From Tetragonia tetragonoides (Eukaryota; Streptophyta; Magnoliopsida; Caryophyllales; Aizoaceae), in contig CM076147.1 in the NCBI GenBank assembly GCA_038025085.1, positions 9,520,001 to 9,584,000 on the forward strand: a stretch of DNA of 64,000 bases, read 5' to 3'. The notes under the pieces were generated by a model that worked only from the letters and a program-made list of their open reading frames with translations, was not told the origin of the DNA and did not search any database. Made by a program: the position numbers and the translations under genes. Positions 10,669 through 22,176 of the stretch are shown here, in pieces (position 1 is the first letter of the stretch; the number at the start of each line of letters is the position of its first letter).

Positions 10669-11904
10669 ATGGACGACCTTTTAGCCCAATTGGTCGCCAT
10701 GATTGCTAGATTCACTGATATGGAAGCCCGTGTTGCTAAGTTGGATCCCCCTACTAGGGATGAAGATGACCCTAAACCAAATCAGGATAAGACTGAGCCC
10801 TCCACTAAAGAGGTCGAAGAACTCCAAGCTAAGCTGAACAGGCTTGAGTCCGTTCTAGGCAAGAGTCGTGTCTTCAATGACATGATCATCAACTCTAAAG
10901 GCTATGCTCCCCACATTAAGGGAAAATTTCCCACTAAGTTTTCCGTGCCTGAAGTTCCCACATTCAAAGGGACCGATGATCCGCAAGATCATATTAGGGC
11001 TTTTACCACTGCATTGGGCCTTAGAGGCATTGAGCAAGAGTTGGATGTTCACCTCTTTCCCCAAACTTTGGACCCTGCTGTTAGGGCCTGGTTCTTCAAA
11101 CTACCCACTCAAAAGCTGCAGAAGTGGGAAGACTTATCCACTTTGTTCCTGGAGAGATATGCTGACAATGTCTTGCCTCCCATGATATTGAGAGAATTGG
11201 ACATCACCAAGCAAGGTGACAAAGAAGGATTCACCAACTTCGTAAGAAGATGGAGGATCAAGGTTGCTGAAATGATTGATCGCCCATCTGAAAGGGATCA
11301 AATCAGAATGCTAGTCCAAAACTTGGCGTCTGAATACCGCGAGCACATGAAGTTTCAACCCATAACCACTTATGCCCAACTAACTGAAGTAGGCATGGCC
11401 ATTGAAGATGACCAACTCCAAAGAGGGAAGAAAAAGGTCACTTACAATAACAATACAAGTGGTTACAAGGATAAGAAATACACCAATACCAATCATGCCT
11501 CCACAAGTAGAGGAAACAAAGTGAACGCCATTGCTGACAGGCGTCCGAGAAGGTTTACTCCCCTTGGGATGCCTTATGTCAAAGCTCTAGACAAATTAGT
11601 CAAAGGAGACTATTTGCACCCGATTAGGCCTACTTCCAATCCACCCGTAGAGAAAAGATCGCCATATTGGAACGAGTTTGCATTCTGCAAATACCATAGA
11701 GGTCGTGGACATGACACCGAAAAGTGCTACACTCTCAAGGAGAAAATTCAAGATCTGTTAGACAATGGCACCATACCATTAACTAAGGACGCACCGCCAC
11801 CCAGTAACAATAGTAATCCCCTTGGAAACTCTTTTGCCATTGACATAGAGGAAGGGTTTGATCCGTCCTATATAATCACTCCTATTGGGCAAGTCATACC
11901 ATGA
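10669..11904 (+). CDS. gag: Gag protein of Tat-type element
   Basis: 411 residues. The start at 10669 follows an in-frame TAA. A Glu/Lys-rich N-terminus (about 1-65) precedes the Retrotrans_gag domain (about 90-240: FSVPEVPTFKGTDDPQDHIR, WFFKLPTQKLQKWEDLSTLF, LERYADN, TNFVRRWR). A basic linker and a CCHC-like knuckle region (CKYHRGRGHDTEKCYTLK, about 345-362) follow. Gag forms the particle that packages element RNA. TGA at 11902-11904 ends it, but the same frame stays open into the protease part, so this is either a read-through signal or a mutation. Confidence 0.9.
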   Translation: MDDLLAQLVAMIARFTDMEARVAKLDPPTRDEDDPKPNQDKTEPSTKEVEELQAKLNRLESVLGKSRVFNDMIINSKGYAPHIKGKFPTKFSVPEVPTFKGTDDPQDHIRAFTTALGLRGIEQELDVHLFPQTLDPAVRAWFFKLPTQKLQKWEDLSTLFLERYADNVLPPMILRELDITKQGDKEGFTNFVRRWRIKVAEMIDRPSERDQIRMLVQNLASEYREHMKFQPITTYAQLTEVGMAIEDDQLQRGKKKVTYNNNTSGYKDKKYTNTNHASTSRGNKVNAIADRRPRRFTPLGMPYVKALDKLVKGDYLHPIRPTSNPPVEKRSPYWNEFAFCKYHRGRGHDTEKCYTLKEKIQDLLDNGTIPLTKDAPPPSNNSNPLGNSFAIDIEEGFDPSYIITPIGQVIP

Positions 11905-13275
11905 TACCCAAGCCCAAGGCCCACGCTAGACATTTGTGGCCTTTGGGATAGTGATGAAGAGGACAATGGGCATCATATTGATCCTGAAGATGTGCTAACC
12001 CCTCAAGTCCATGACATAGAAAATGGCAAAGCTTGGTATGATATCTCCGACGATGAGAAAGATGAAGATGACAAAGCTTTGAACTACCTCACAAGGTCAG
12101 GCCGCGGGTTCAGGCCTGAGAACATCTACATGGATTCATCCCAAATCCCACCTGTAGAGCCTGTAACCATCCCCAATAGGGATCCAACCCAGAGAGAGGC
12201 GACTAAGGAAGATGATGGAGCTAACATCCTTAGACAATTGCAAAGGACAAAAGCTGACATATCCATTTGGCAATTGTTGACCACTTCTATCACTCATAGA
12301 AGGGACGTACTAGAAGCCTTGAACGCAACCACCATTTCTCCTAATGCTACTCCCGAGGATGTGGTTAATCTCCTGGTCCAAGGAAAGTCATCCACGCCCG
12401 TCACTTTTTCTGACAAGGATCTTCCACCCGAAGGCATCCACCACAACAAAGCCCTCTATCTGACTGTAATTTGTCAACAAAGACAAGTCCCCATGACCTT
12501 GGTTGACAATGGCTTTGCTATAAATGTATGCCCTTTGAGGACTGCTGAACACCTCAAAATAGACTGCAATAATCTCGCGCACTCCGCACAAGGGCTAAGA
12601 GCTTATGACAATTACAAAAGAAACGTCTTAGGCACATTTTCCATGAATATTAACATTGGGCCCATTGAGAAAATGGTCCAATTTCACGTCATCGATATTC
12701 CGGCCACCTTCAATCTACTTTTAGGAAGGCCTTGGTTGCATGGGCTTAATGCTATAGCGTGGACCCTTCACCAAAAGGTGAAGCTATCTCTAGCAGGATC
12801 CACTGTGGAAGTCTGCGCTGATACCATGGTAGCCCAGATAGAAAAAACTCCAGTCCAAAAGATAGAGCATAACGAGCAATATGAAGAATTATGGGGCTTC
12901 AAGAAGATAGCCTTCATAGAAACAATAGAGCCCACACTCAATGTGAACGTTCTAATTAGAAAGCAAGGTCACTTTCCAGGCACCAGTTTGGGCCCTCACC
13001 CCAAGATCAAAAATGATCTATTTGGGCTAGGCTATAAGCCCACGAGGCAAGAGATCCGAGCCTACATATCCAAGGAGGTGGATAGAAAGAGAGCCCGCGC
13101 GGCCAACAAGCCTATCCCACATAGCATGGATCCATATCCTCTAACACTCAATGGACAATTTCTCTAAGAAGGCGAACCATACCCCTATTATGGATTCCCA
13201 GAACCTTATACGATCAATGGAGTTTTAGTTCCGGGCTTTGAGGCATTTCAAGACTGTTTCACTAGGAGTGAAGAT
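11905..13275 (+). pseudogene. Protease part of the Tat polyprotein, interrupted by nested element
   Basis: In the same frame as gag; a start codon at 11992 opens a 391-residue stretch ending TAA at 13165-13167. The retropepsin-like core carries MTLVDNGFAINVCPL in place of a D-S/T-G active site, as in Tat elements where this reads VDNGS, and the flap/C-terminal FNLLLGRPWLHGLNAI. After one more stop the frame continues ...FQDCFTRSED, where the nested element is inserted after the second D/AAGAT site, and resumes in frame at 22,177 with APIPLKEDQ. It processed the gag-pol polyprotein when intact and is now broken. Confidence 0.8.
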
Positions 13276-14748
13276 TGATAGGCCCGCAAGTGCATGGGTA
13301 TATCGTCGTAATAAAATATCGTATCCACAGGGAACTTTCGATTCTAAGTACTAAGGTTTCTTAAATTTAACAAGCTAAGCAATTAAAAGCGGATTTTTGG
13401 TGATTTTAGCAAAGAACTAAATCGATAATAATAATGTGAAAATAGCAATACTAAAGAACCTAGGGTTGATCTCACTAAATTAAACTACTTGATGCGGATA
13501 AATAAACTTCAACTAGCATGTCATGTCGAATGTTGCAAGGACGGACAAAGAACCTAAAACCTTCTCTCGAAGAATCAAAGGCGAAACTCAATATAAAACT
13601 CGACTACCTATTTTCATGGAATCAAGCAAATATCAAGAACATTAAGAACATAATTCTATCCAAGAAGTCCCAAGTAATTCTAACTTACTCTCGTGGTTAG
13701 GAAACTTGATGAAAGATTGAGTTTGGGCGATTAAGATTCTTCTTTCGAATTTAAATTAATCACCAACCATAAACAATAAGTAAACAATCAATCATTGTGC
13801 AGCATTCTAACGACATGCTAATTTTCAATTATCTAATTAAACATCAAGCAATTCAATCAAGCTACATCAACCCTAGATAAAGAGGAATTAGCTACTCATG
13901 ATATTCAGAAGCAACAAGCTAGCAAATAATAAAAACTAAATTAAGCATGATTGAACTAGAATTCAAGAACAAAATCAAGAACATCCATAAACTAAATTGA
14001 AATTAAACTAAAAGAAGTAGAGAGATGGGAAAGAGAAAGTAGGGATTAGAAATACCCAAAAGTGCTTCAATGGATAATTACCAAGAACATGAACAAAGCT
14101 TCAAATAATGACTTCAATCTCCAAAATGCAAAGATAAACTAGTATTTGATTCTAATCTATGAAAGCATAAAAGTGTTTCTAAACTATGAGAGAGATAATG
14201 GGATGCTAAGAGATGGTATGAAAGAGATGAGTTATCTCTCTTTTTATAACCTCCAAAAAGTCTCTAGTCGGATCCAAGTGAAAAGCCAAAGGAATGGCAA
14301 AGGCCACGACTTGAAATCTCGATTTCCGGCAGGTTGCATGGTCGTGCGGAAAATATGAAGGAAAGTTGCATGGTCGTGCAAGCCTTCTTGAGCTCACTGA
14401 CTTGCTTGCATGGTCATGCAAGGTTTAGCCTTCGAACTTGCATGGTCGTGCAAGGGCAACTTTGCCTAGAACTTCGTTTTTGCACTTCTTTTCTTGCTTG
14501 GCTTTCTCTAAAGCATTTTCCTTGACTTCTTCTTTGACGATTGCGACTCCAAATCATCTCCAAAGTCTCTACCAAGCCTCGGGGTCTCAAAATGTCCTAA
14601 AAACACATCAAAACACAAACATACTCCATGTAGTCGTCTTTATCACAATAATAATAAAATCTCACAAAGAAATGATATAATCACCATGAAACCAATCAAA
14701 TGAGTGCGTTTATCACAATGGAAAATAGCTATAATTACGCACTCATCA
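13276..14748 (-). repeat. 3' LTR of nested element
   Basis: 1,473 bp. The plus strand reads TGATAGGCCC...ACTCATCA. It contains the CGTATCCACAGGGA block common in plant Athila-type LTRs and a cluster of CTTGCATGGTCGTGCAAG hairpin motifs at 14334-14454. Confidence 0.95.
14334..14454. repeat. Cluster of four hairpin motifs in the LTR
   Basis: Four spaced copies of TTGCATGGTCGTGC, two of them complete as CTTGCATGGTCGTGCAAG-type inverted repeats (6-bp stem, 6-base loop, at 14405-14422 and 14437-14454). The same cluster is in the other LTR at 21746-21866. Confidence 0.85.
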
Positions 14749-14762
14749 AACTCCCCCAAGCT
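14749..14762 (-). other. Polypurine tract of nested element
   Basis: The minus strand reads AGCTTGGGGGAGTT directly before the 3' LTR start TGATGAGTGCG. This is the plus-strand primer site of reverse transcription and fixes the minus orientation. Confidence 0.85.
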
Positions 14763-17700
14763 TAAGTCTTTGCTTGTCCGCAAGCAAAACAGGTCAAGAC
14801 AAATGAGACGGGGAACAAAGGACAAGAGATCACCTTCTCAAACCAAGTTTCAAAAGCAACATCAAGGCCAAAAGAATTAACCCAAGTCGAGAACAATAGT
14901 GACATAACCGTTCGAATTCACATAGCACATCATGTAATAGCGATCCAAAACATCCGAACTTACCACAAGACCCACTTTCGAATGTTGCATAGCAATGTAG
15001 AAAGACCCTCACTTTAGGTAAGGGGACACTCACACTCAAGTGTTTAAAATTGACAATCAAAGCGGGTTTCTCTCAATGCTCATCTCAAAAGTCATGGTTT
15101 ACCATATGCTCACCAATCGTCTCACATCTCCTCCGCTAAGGACAATTGATATAATCTAGTCAAGAGGACTTTCATAGGTTGTAAGGTAGGCTTAAGGGTG
15201 AAGGGTAGGACAAATTTGTTCGGATAGTTGGCTAACGATATCATGAAACTAGTGGAGCAAAAATCATTAATTCACCTCATGGTCATAGGGTAAACAACGC
15301 GGAACTCCGACTATCAAAAAGCAACATCCAATTAATATTACCAAACTCTTTTGAGACACTCTTTATTCAAGCATAACTTTGAAGAATTCAACCTTTTTAT
15401 TCTCTTTTTTTTTTCTTTTTTTTTTTTGGAGAACTTTTTCTGATTTTTTTTTTTCCCCAGGACCAAACTTTTAATTTCATCCATCCTTCTTAGGGCTTAC
15501 ACAAATCACGGAGTTACACATTGTGAAATGATCCATAAACTCCAAAGTTAATCCCTACTCCACAAGTCTCATGACGAAAGAGTAAACATGGTTTTTCCGG
15601 TCAAAAGGCTTGCAATGCGGGGTGAAAGCAAGAATAGGCAAGGATCAAAGTGGTTCACAAGGGATAAATTGCCAAGGTAGGCTTATTTGGCTATTAGCTA
15701 AATATTCAAAGAATGCCTCAATCATACTCGTTCAAACAATGTCAAGTGCGGACTCGGTGGAGAAAAGAGAAATGAATTCTCTTCGGAGAGGTTGAGAAGC
15801 CTCTTCCCAAGGTGAGTTCTAGAAACCAATGACTAAGAGAAAGTTTCACACATGAAAAACACAATAGACCGTAGTGATGCACGGTCTTCAAAGCTCAAAA
15901 CTCACAGGTCAATTTGGTCTATCCAACTCAACTATACAACATTCAAGACTCATCATCATACATGCCACAAACCATGAATCGCAACAACAATCATGCTATG
16001 TAAATCTTAGGCCAAGCATATATCACAAGAACAAGGGTTAATCTCTCCGGTTTTTCACAATAAAACAGCAATCCTCATCAAAAGATCACATCTCACACGT
16101 TTTTTTGGATTTTTCTTTTTTCTATTTTTTTTTTTGGATTTTTTTTTTATTTTGCATGCAAAAATAAAACCTAAACTATATGCAAAATAAACAAAAATAA
16201 AAGAAAGAAATAAAAAAGAAAAGAAAAGAAAAACCATTCTTAAAATGAAAAAAAAAAAAAAAAACAGAAAAAACTATATGCAATGCAATTCACATTTCAC
16301 AAAATATCAACAAAATCACCTCCCCTAAGCTTGAAACAAACATTGTCCTCAATGTGAGAAAGGACTACAATATAGAGGGGAAGGGAGGAGAGTAAACTCA
16401 CATAGCTTCCGCCAGTCGAAGAGCAAAGGATTGATGCGAAGCAATGTACCACAGCTCTGGAAAGCTCGCTTCAAACCGTGACTAAAGCACGCGTGAGAGC
16501 TAGTCCAATATACAATGATTACCCCAAACACAGAATTCACCCAAACTCCAAGAACACAACAACAAACCATCAACCAATTGACAATTGAAACAACACAAGT
16601 GTCAGTTTGAACCCCTCAAATCACAACACCCACAAGCTTAAGTGTTTGAGTGATGCACAAAGTCAAGCAAAAGGGTGCAAAGTCAAACACGATCATCTAA
16701 ACTGCAATTCAATTCACAGCTTCTCATCAATTACAATTCATGCATCAATTACATGTCCACTAAACCAATTTCGTCAAGGCTCCACACAAGCAATATGAAG
16801 TCAAGCACAGAACGAGTCCACAATGCACCAAATTGCCGCAATTGAGTAAATCAATTTTAAATGAAACTCCACAATTCTGGATATCCCACAGCTCTTAATC
16901 AAGTCCAAATTATCTTTCCCAACTCATCATAGCTCGTGAAGGACGAAGCAAAGCGCCCCAGAAACCAAGCCTGTATGAACACGGGACATAGCACATCAGA
17001 CAACAGCACCTCAATACCGGAATGTGGTCAGTGGTGGAGGATCCGGCGAACAGGTGGCGGTGGAGTTTGGTACGGTGGTGGTTGGTGTCTGGAATTTGTG
17101 GTGGCGATGGAGATTGAGAGAGAGGTCGTAATAGAGGAGGTGAGAGAAGGAGGCAAACAGTGAGAGACGGGTTTGGGGTTTAATTTTGTGGGAGGAGAGA
17201 GAATGGGGTCGCGACCCTTTGAGTGAACCTCAGAACAGGGCGGGTCGGGCGGCTGGTGGGCCTTAATTCCGCCTGGTCGGGTGGTCGAGACAGAGAGGTG
17301 GAGAAGAGGGTGCACGATCGGGCACGGTTTAGAGCACAGATTCGCCCGATCGGGCGGTGGTGGTGGGGCGAGCTGACGACGCCTGGTTGGGCTTTGTGGT
17401 GGCTAGGAATCAATCCGGGCAGGCGGAAGAGACAGAAGCGAGGTGCTAGCTGCACCCGGTCAGGCAGTGTCTCGCCTGAATTCTTGGATGGTCGGGAGCA
17501 CAGTGCCTCGAATGCATTGAGGCTTGAGCTGCTTCTTTTCCTTCCAGTACAACACTGTAGTTTAGTACCTACAAAGTAAATCAAAACAAAGAAATTAGTA
17601 GACAAATATAATTATCTAATTTCTCTTGTTTTTTTTTTCTTCTGTATCCTAAATTTTTTTTTTTTTAGAAGAGAATGTAAAATTAAAACAAAACAAAACT

Positions 17701-17780
17701 ATAAAATTTGGGTTGCCTCTCAAAAAGCGCTCTTTTAAGGTCGTGAGCTCGACACTTGCATTGAACTTATCCTGGATGGA
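14763..17780 (-). other. 3' non-coding region of nested element (pol/env missing)
   Basis: 3.0 kb between the gag-protease stop and the polypurine tract with no domain I recognise in any frame. A second polypurine-like motif (AAGCTTAGGGGAGG, minus) is at about 16,320-16,333, followed by long A/T homopolymer runs. 17,030-17,530 is G+C-rich with tandem CGGGCGG-like words. In autonomous relatives RT, RNase H and integrase follow protease; here this stretch replaces them. Confidence 0.7.
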
Positions 17781-20438
17781 TCACAAAATGGCAATGTTGT
17801 GACCATAATCACTTTTGTTGCCATAAACCTCGGACTTGTTCCCTTTTAGTTGGATAACGGCCTTAGGTCGCCATTCCATGATAATCTTCTTAGCCTTGTC
17901 AATCAACCTCTTTCTCACCCTTGGAGTTGATTTCTTCTTCACATATGTCTTTTCCTTAGGCTTGTGTGCATCTCTTTTAGGGACCTCATGATCGCAATCA
18001 CCCATTGTGATGTCCACCTCATGAAACATTGAAAGATCACCAATTTCAAGGGACTCTACGAAAAGATCATTTGATGTCTTTTGCAATGGAGAATCAATTG
18101 AGTCAACTCTACAACAAGAGTTCTCAAAACAGGGTTTCATCACATTGTTAGAGAAACCAAACTCGACCTTCTCGTCTCTAATATTCAAGCAAATTTTTCC
18201 TCCTTTAATATCAATTACCGCACCGGCGGTAGCAAGGAATGGTCTTCCAAGGATAATGGGGATTCTAGAATCTTCCTCCATATCTAAAACAACAAAATCT
18301 GTAGGAGTGTAGAATTTACCCACTTGAAGAGGTACATTTTCCAAGACACCCACCGGATACTTGACCGACCGATCGGCAAGTTGCAATGACATGGAGGTGG
18401 GTTTCAAGTCGCCCAAGCCAAGCTTCTTACAAATAGATAATGGCAATAAACTCACACTGGCACCAAGATCACACAAAGCCTTATCAAAGTTCATTGTACC
18501 AATAATACAAGGGATAGAGAATGAGTCGGGATCCTTAAGCTTGGAAGGTGACTTGTTTTGGAGAATCGCACTACATTCCTCTGTTAGAGACACCATTTCA
18601 TTCTCATCAAGCTTGCGTTTGTTGGATAGTATCTTCTTCAAGAATTTCCCATAAGAAGGCATCTCTGAAATCGCCTCAAGGAATGGGATGTTGATGTGGA
18701 GTTTCTTAAGTAGCTCTAGAAACTTGCCATACTTCTTCAACAAAGTGGGATTCACTAACCGTTGAGGAAAAGGAACCGGTAGCTTGTATGGCTCAATATG
18801 AACAGCATTGGGTTCCTTTTGCCTCAGAGTTTGCACCTCACTCTTCTCCTTTCCTCCATCCTCACAAGGCCTCACAACATTCACCCCTTTATCACCTTCT
18901 TCTCTATTGCTCCCCTCTCTCCTATTTTTCACCATGTGAAGGTTCTCCACTTTCTCCCCATTGTTCACAAAAATAGCATTCACATGCCCATTGGGATTCG
19001 TCTCAGGCTTGCCTGGAAGTTGACCCGGAGGTCTACTAGAAGGGCTAGCTAGTTGAGAAATTTGATTCTCAAGCATTCTATTGTGAGCGGCCAATGAATC
19101 ACATTTTGAGTTCAATTGCCGAATAGACTCTTGAGTGGCCTCATGTTGTTTCATTTGGGTACTCACGAATGTTTCCATGAGACTTTCAAGGTTGGACTTT
19201 GGGGGCTGTGGTGACGGATTATGGAATGGAGCTCTAGGTTGGAAACCCGGAGGTTCAGTGGAGGAATTTTGTGGAGAGAAGGTATTTTGTGGAGGATGGT
19301 TGTTTTGTGGAGGAAAAGGACTTGTATTCCGATAAGAGAAGCTTGGGTGATTTTTCCAACCGGGATTATAAGTTTGAAAGAAAGGGTCATTTGTAGAGCG
19401 GGGGTTGAAGTTGTTAAAGGCATTCACTTGCTCAATGGTCATCTCTTGAGAAGATGCACCATTATATTGAAAATCATGGTTCACATGCTTTTGAGCACCA
19501 TATACTTCATTGGAGGAACCTTGCCCTTGAGAAGTAGCCATGAGAGGTTGAACTTGTTGGACTTGATGACAAAGTGCATCCAACTTATTTGTCAAGAGGC
19601 TCACCGCGTCAACCTCAAGCTTACCTCCACTTTTGCGAGCTCCCGGCCTATCGGAAGACCATTGGTAATTGTTGGAGGCCATGCTCTCAAGCAAAGTTTT
19701 AGCCGCACTTGGCCTCAAGGCCATGATAGAGCCACCCGCGGCAGCATCAATGGACATTCTCATAGTGGGATTCAAGCCACTATAGAATGTTTGAATTAGG
19801 GCCCATGGTTCAATGCCATGAGGAGGGCACTTTCTTTGCAAGTCCTTGAATCGCTCCCAAGCTTCATACAAGGACTCTCCATCACTATGAAATGCATGGA
19901 TGTCATTCCTCAATTTATTGGCCAAGTCCGGTGGGAAATACCGAATCAAGAAGGCATTGGACAAAGCTTCCCATGTAGTGAATGAGTTGGTATCTTGGCT
20001 ATTAAACCATTGCTTTGCCTTCCCCGCCAAAGAGAATGGAGACAAGCGGAGGCGGAAAGCATCATCACTAACCCCATTCATCTTCAAGGTGTCACATTTC
20101 TCTAAGAATAGAGCAATGTGGTCATTGAGGTCTTCACCATGGTTCCCATAGTATTGGTCCTCCTTGATGAAGGAAATGAAGGACGTTTTGATCTCAAAGT
20201 TGTTGGCCGCAATGGCCGCCCTCGTGACACTTGAGCCAATATTTCCAACGGTGGGATTGGAAAAATTCCTCAAAGATCTATTATCATCTCCCATGGTAGC
20301 TTGTTGTTTCTCTAACTCTTGTTGGCTCTCTAACTCTTGTTGTTGCCTCTTACGTGCTTGCTTTCTAGCGGCACGCAATGTTCTTTCAATCTCGGGGTCC
20401 AAAGGTTCAAGATTATCGGACCCTTGGCTCCTGGTCAT
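17781..20438 (-). CDS. Gag-protease of the non-autonomous element
   Basis: An open frame of up to 899 codons. I prefer the Met at 20438 (MTRSQGSDNLEP), the usual Athila-type gag start; the frame is open to 20480. N-terminus: basic/Gln-rich coiled coil. Next comes the Retrotrans_gag domain (about 100-270 from the upstream Met; FEIKTSFISFIKEDQYYGN, LAGKAKQWFNS, FLIRYFPPDLANKL), then a Pro/Asn-rich linker, then a retropepsin-like domain (CDLGASVSLLPLSICKKLGLG, IPIILGRPFLATAGAVIDI). The active site reads DLGAS, as in the Athila group. A basic C-terminus ends at the stop without RT. The intact frame suggests recent activity as a structural partner using enzymes supplied in trans. Confidence 0.92.
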   Translation of the reverse strand: MTRSQGSDNLEPLDPEIERTLRAARKQARKRQQQELESQQELEKQQATMGDDNRSLRNFSNPTVGNIGSSVTRAAIAANNFEIKTSFISFIKEDQYYGNHGEDLNDHIALFLEKCDTLKMNGVSDDAFRLRLSPFSLAGKAKQWFNSQDTNSFTTWEALSNAFLIRYFPPDLANKLRNDIHAFHSDGESLYEAWERFKDLQRKCPPHGIEPWALIQTFYSGLNPTMRMSIDAAAGGSIMALRPSAAKTLLESMASNNYQWSSDRPGARKSGGKLEVDAVSLLTNKLDALCHQVQQVQPLMATSQGQGSSNEVYGAQKHVNHDFQYNGASSQEMTIEQVNAFNNFNPRSTNDPFFQTYNPGWKNHPSFSYRNTSPFPPQNNHPPQNTFSPQNSSTEPPGFQPRAPFHNPSPQPPKSNLESLMETFVSTQMKQHEATQESIRQLNSKCDSLAAHNRMLENQISQLASPSSRPPGQLPGKPETNPNGHVNAIFVNNGEKVENLHMVKNRREGSNREEGDKGVNVVRPCEDGGKEKSEVQTLRQKEPNAVHIEPYKLPVPFPQRLVNPTLLKKYGKFLELLKKLHINIPFLEAISEMPSYGKFLKKILSNKRKLDENEMVSLTEECSAILQNKSPSKLKDPDSFSIPCIIGTMNFDKALCDLGASVSLLPLSICKKLGLGDLKPTSMSLQLADRSVKYPVGVLENVPLQVGKFYTPTDFVVLDMEEDSRIPIILGRPFLATAGAVIDIKGGKICLNIRDEKVEFGFSNNVMKPCFENSCCRVDSIDSPLQKTSNDLFVESLEIGDLSMFHEVDITMGDCDHEVPKRDAHKPKEKTYVKKKSTPRVRKRLIDKAKKIIMEWRPKAVIQLKGNKSEVYGNKSDYGHNIAIL

Positions 20439-20502
20439 GCACCACAACAAACTAGAAAAAGAGATCAAATGCAAAAGCAAAAGAAATCAAAGCCACTCAA
20501 GT

Positions 20503-20613
<111 letters not shown>

Positions 20614-20660
20614 CTTAGTCTAGCCTATTTAAGAAACGCCTAATATTGGAATAACGCCTA

Positions 20661-20680
20661 GCTCCCCGGCAACGGCGACA
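20661..20680 (-). other. Primer-binding site of nested element, tRNA-Asp type
   Basis: The minus strand reads TGTCGCCGTTGCCGGGGAGC a few bases inside the 5' LTR. It differs by one base from the TGGCGCCGTTGCCGGGGA tRNA-Asp-type site typical of Athila elements. Confidence 0.85.
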
Positions 20681-20686
20681 AAAACA

Positions 20687-22171
20687 TGATAGGACCGCAA
20701 GTGCACGGGTATATCGTCGTAATAAAATATCGTATCCACAGGGAGCTTTCATTTCCAAGTACTAAGGTTTCTTAAATTTAACAAGCTAAGCAATTAAAAG
20801 AGGATTTTTGGTGATTTTAGCAAAGAAATAAATCGATAATAATAATGTGAAAATAGCAAGACTAAAGAACCTAGGGTTAATTTCACTCAATTAAACTACT
20901 TGATGCAGATAAATAAACTTCAACTAGCATGTCATGTCGAATGTTGCAAGGACGAACAAAGAACCTAAAACCTTCTCTCGAAGAATCAAAGGCGAAACTC
21001 AATATAAAACTCGACTACCTATTTTCATGGAATCAAGCAAATATCAAGAACATTAAGAGCATAATTCTATCCAAGAAGTCCCAAGTAATTCTAACCTACT
21101 CTCGTGGTTAGGCAAACTTGATGAAAGATTGAGTTCGGGCGATTAAGATTCTTCTCTCGAATTTAAATTAATCACCAACCATAAACAATAAGTAAACAAT
21201 CAATCATTGTGCAACATTCTAACGACATGCTGGTTTCCAATTATCTAATTAAACATCAAGCAATTCAATCAAGCTACATCAACCCTAGATAAAGGGGAAT
21301 TAGCTACTCATGATATTCAAAAGCAACAAGCTAGCAAATAATAAAAACTAAATTAAGCATGATTGAACTAGAATTCAAGAACAAAATCAAGAACATTCAT
21401 AAACTAAATTGAAATTAAATTAAAAGAAGTAGAGAGATGGGAAAGAGAAAGTAGGGATTAGAAATACCCAAAAGTGCTTCAATGGATAATAACCAAGAAC
21501 ATGAACAAAGCTTCAAATGATGACTTCAATCTCCAAAATGCAAAGATAAACTAGTATTTGATTCTAATATATGAAAGCATAAAAGTGTTTCTAAACTATG
21601 AGAGAGATAATGGGATGCTAAGAGATGGTATGAAAGAGATGAGTTCTCTCTCTTTTTATAACCTCCAAAAAGTCTCTAGTCGGATCCAAGTGAAAAGCCA
21701 AAGGAATGGCAAAGGCCACGACTTGAAATCTCGATTTTCGGCAGGTTGCATGGTCGTGCGGAAAATATGAAGGAAAGTTGCATGGTCGTGCAAGCCTTCT
21801 TGAGCTCACTGACTTGCTTGCATGGTCATGCAAGGTTTAGCCTTTGAACTTGCATGGTCGTGCAAGGGCAACTTTGCCTAGAACTTCGTTTTTGCACTTC
21901 TTTTCTTGCTTGGCTTTCTCTAAAGCATTTTCCTTGACTTCTTCTTTGACGATTGCGACACCAAATCATCTCCAAAGTCTCTACCAAGCCTCGGGGTCTC
22001 AAAATGTCCTAAAAACACATCAAAACACAAACATACTCCAAGTAGTCATCTTTATCACAATAATCATAAAATCTCACAAAGAAATGATATAATAACCATG
22101 AAACCAATCAAATGAGTGCGAAATGAGTGCGTTTATCACAATGGAAAATAGCTCTAATTACGCACCCATCA
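20687..22171 (-). repeat. 5' LTR of nested element
   Basis: 1,485 bp, the partner of 13276-14748. Most differences are near the plus-strand left end, and the middle and right parts are nearly identical. It ends with a short local duplication (ATGAGTGCG repeated at about 22,110-22,130) that is absent from the other LTR. Confidence 0.95.
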
Positions 22172-22176
22172 AAGAT

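Noticed and set aside
13518..13700. 60-codon frame repeated at 20929-21111
   Set aside because: Lies in the LTR pair of the nested element; repetition reflects the LTRs.
17028..17605. Overlapping open frames of 95-141 codons on both strands in the G+C-rich part of the nested element
   Set aside because: High GC lowers stop frequency; the frames overlap antisense, have low-complexity Pro/Arg composition and no recognisable domain.
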